Origin: Daphnia pulex
Lineage: Eukaryota; Arthropoda; Branchiopoda; Diplostraca; Daphniidae
Direction: 5' to 3'
DNA length: 64,000 nucleotides
Assembly (NCBI RefSeq): GCF_021134715.1
Contig: NC_060024.1
Span: 7,626,001 to 7,690,000 of the forward strand
This document shows, in pieces, positions 63,987-64,000 of the stretch. The position numbers and the translations under genes were made by a program. How positions within the stretch are numbered: the first letter of the stretch is position 1; the number at the start of each line of letters is the position of its first letter. The notes under the pieces were generated by a model. The model had not been told where the DNA came from. It did not search any database and saw nothing but the letters and a program-made list of their open reading frames with translations.

Positions 63987-64000
63987 AGTTGCACGAGTCA

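Overview
The window looks like a piece of a crustacean nuclear genome, most likely a water flea (Daphnia type). I infer this from compact multi-exon genes with introns often of 55-90 bp, arthropod gene content (egghead, FEM1-like, hobbit/BLTP2, DDX39B) and a high load of small inverted-repeat elements. The species cannot be proved from the sequence alone.

Region 1 (928-15263, minus strand) is a complete 14.3-kb env-bearing Ty3/Gypsy-type LTR retroelement (endogenous-retrovirus-like). It has two 1024-bp LTRs in which I see no difference, a 4-bp ATTT target duplication, a tRNA-Leu-type primer site, an ORF1/gag region, pol (protease-RT-RNase H-integrase), two accessory ORFs not seen in a minimal gag-pol-env element, and env. 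Gag and pol appear to be joined by a -1 frameshift: GGGAAAC lies 3 nt before the gag stop, followed by a hairpin. The gag frame has no ATG for hundreds of codons, and a second long ORF overlaps it.

Region 2 (15.3-24 kb) is repeat-rich: a 514-bp inverted-repeat element, about 0.9 kb of degenerate AATCA-rich sequence, a truncated DHRS4-like short-chain dehydrogenase (minus) with a transposon-like insertion in intron 1, and an isolated EF-hand exon. Region 3 (24.5-31.2 kb) holds two intact mitochondrial fatty-acid oxidation genes, ACADL (minus, 8 exons) and ECI1 (plus), separated by several MITE-like elements. ECI1 needs a one-nucleotide exon to stay in frame. Region 4 (31.2-41.5 kb) has a rearranged copy of the ACADL upstream region, a FLYWCH-like fragment, a second DHRS4 copy (plus) also lacking its 3' end, foldback elements, and an unrecognised multi-exon gene next to a hairpin with perfect 51-bp arms.

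Region 5 (41.5-50.8 kb) is a cluster of broken gene pieces placed side by side: RETSAT (plus), BLTP2 (minus) and DDX39B (minus). An intact leucine-rich-repeat gene and a decayed short-chain dehydrogenase follow. Region 6 (52.2-64 kb) contains an intronless FEM1-like CRL2 substrate-receptor gene with a long acidic insertion, an HSP90 fragment, scattered tRNA-like SINE heads, an intact egghead beta-mannosyltransferase gene (7 exons), a tandem duplication upstream of it, and a BEL/Pao reverse-transcriptase fragment at the right edge.

The intact host genes are ACADL, ECI1, the LRR gene, the FEM1-like gene and egh. ACADL and ECI1 act in the same mitochondrial beta-oxidation pathway; I see no other functional grouping.
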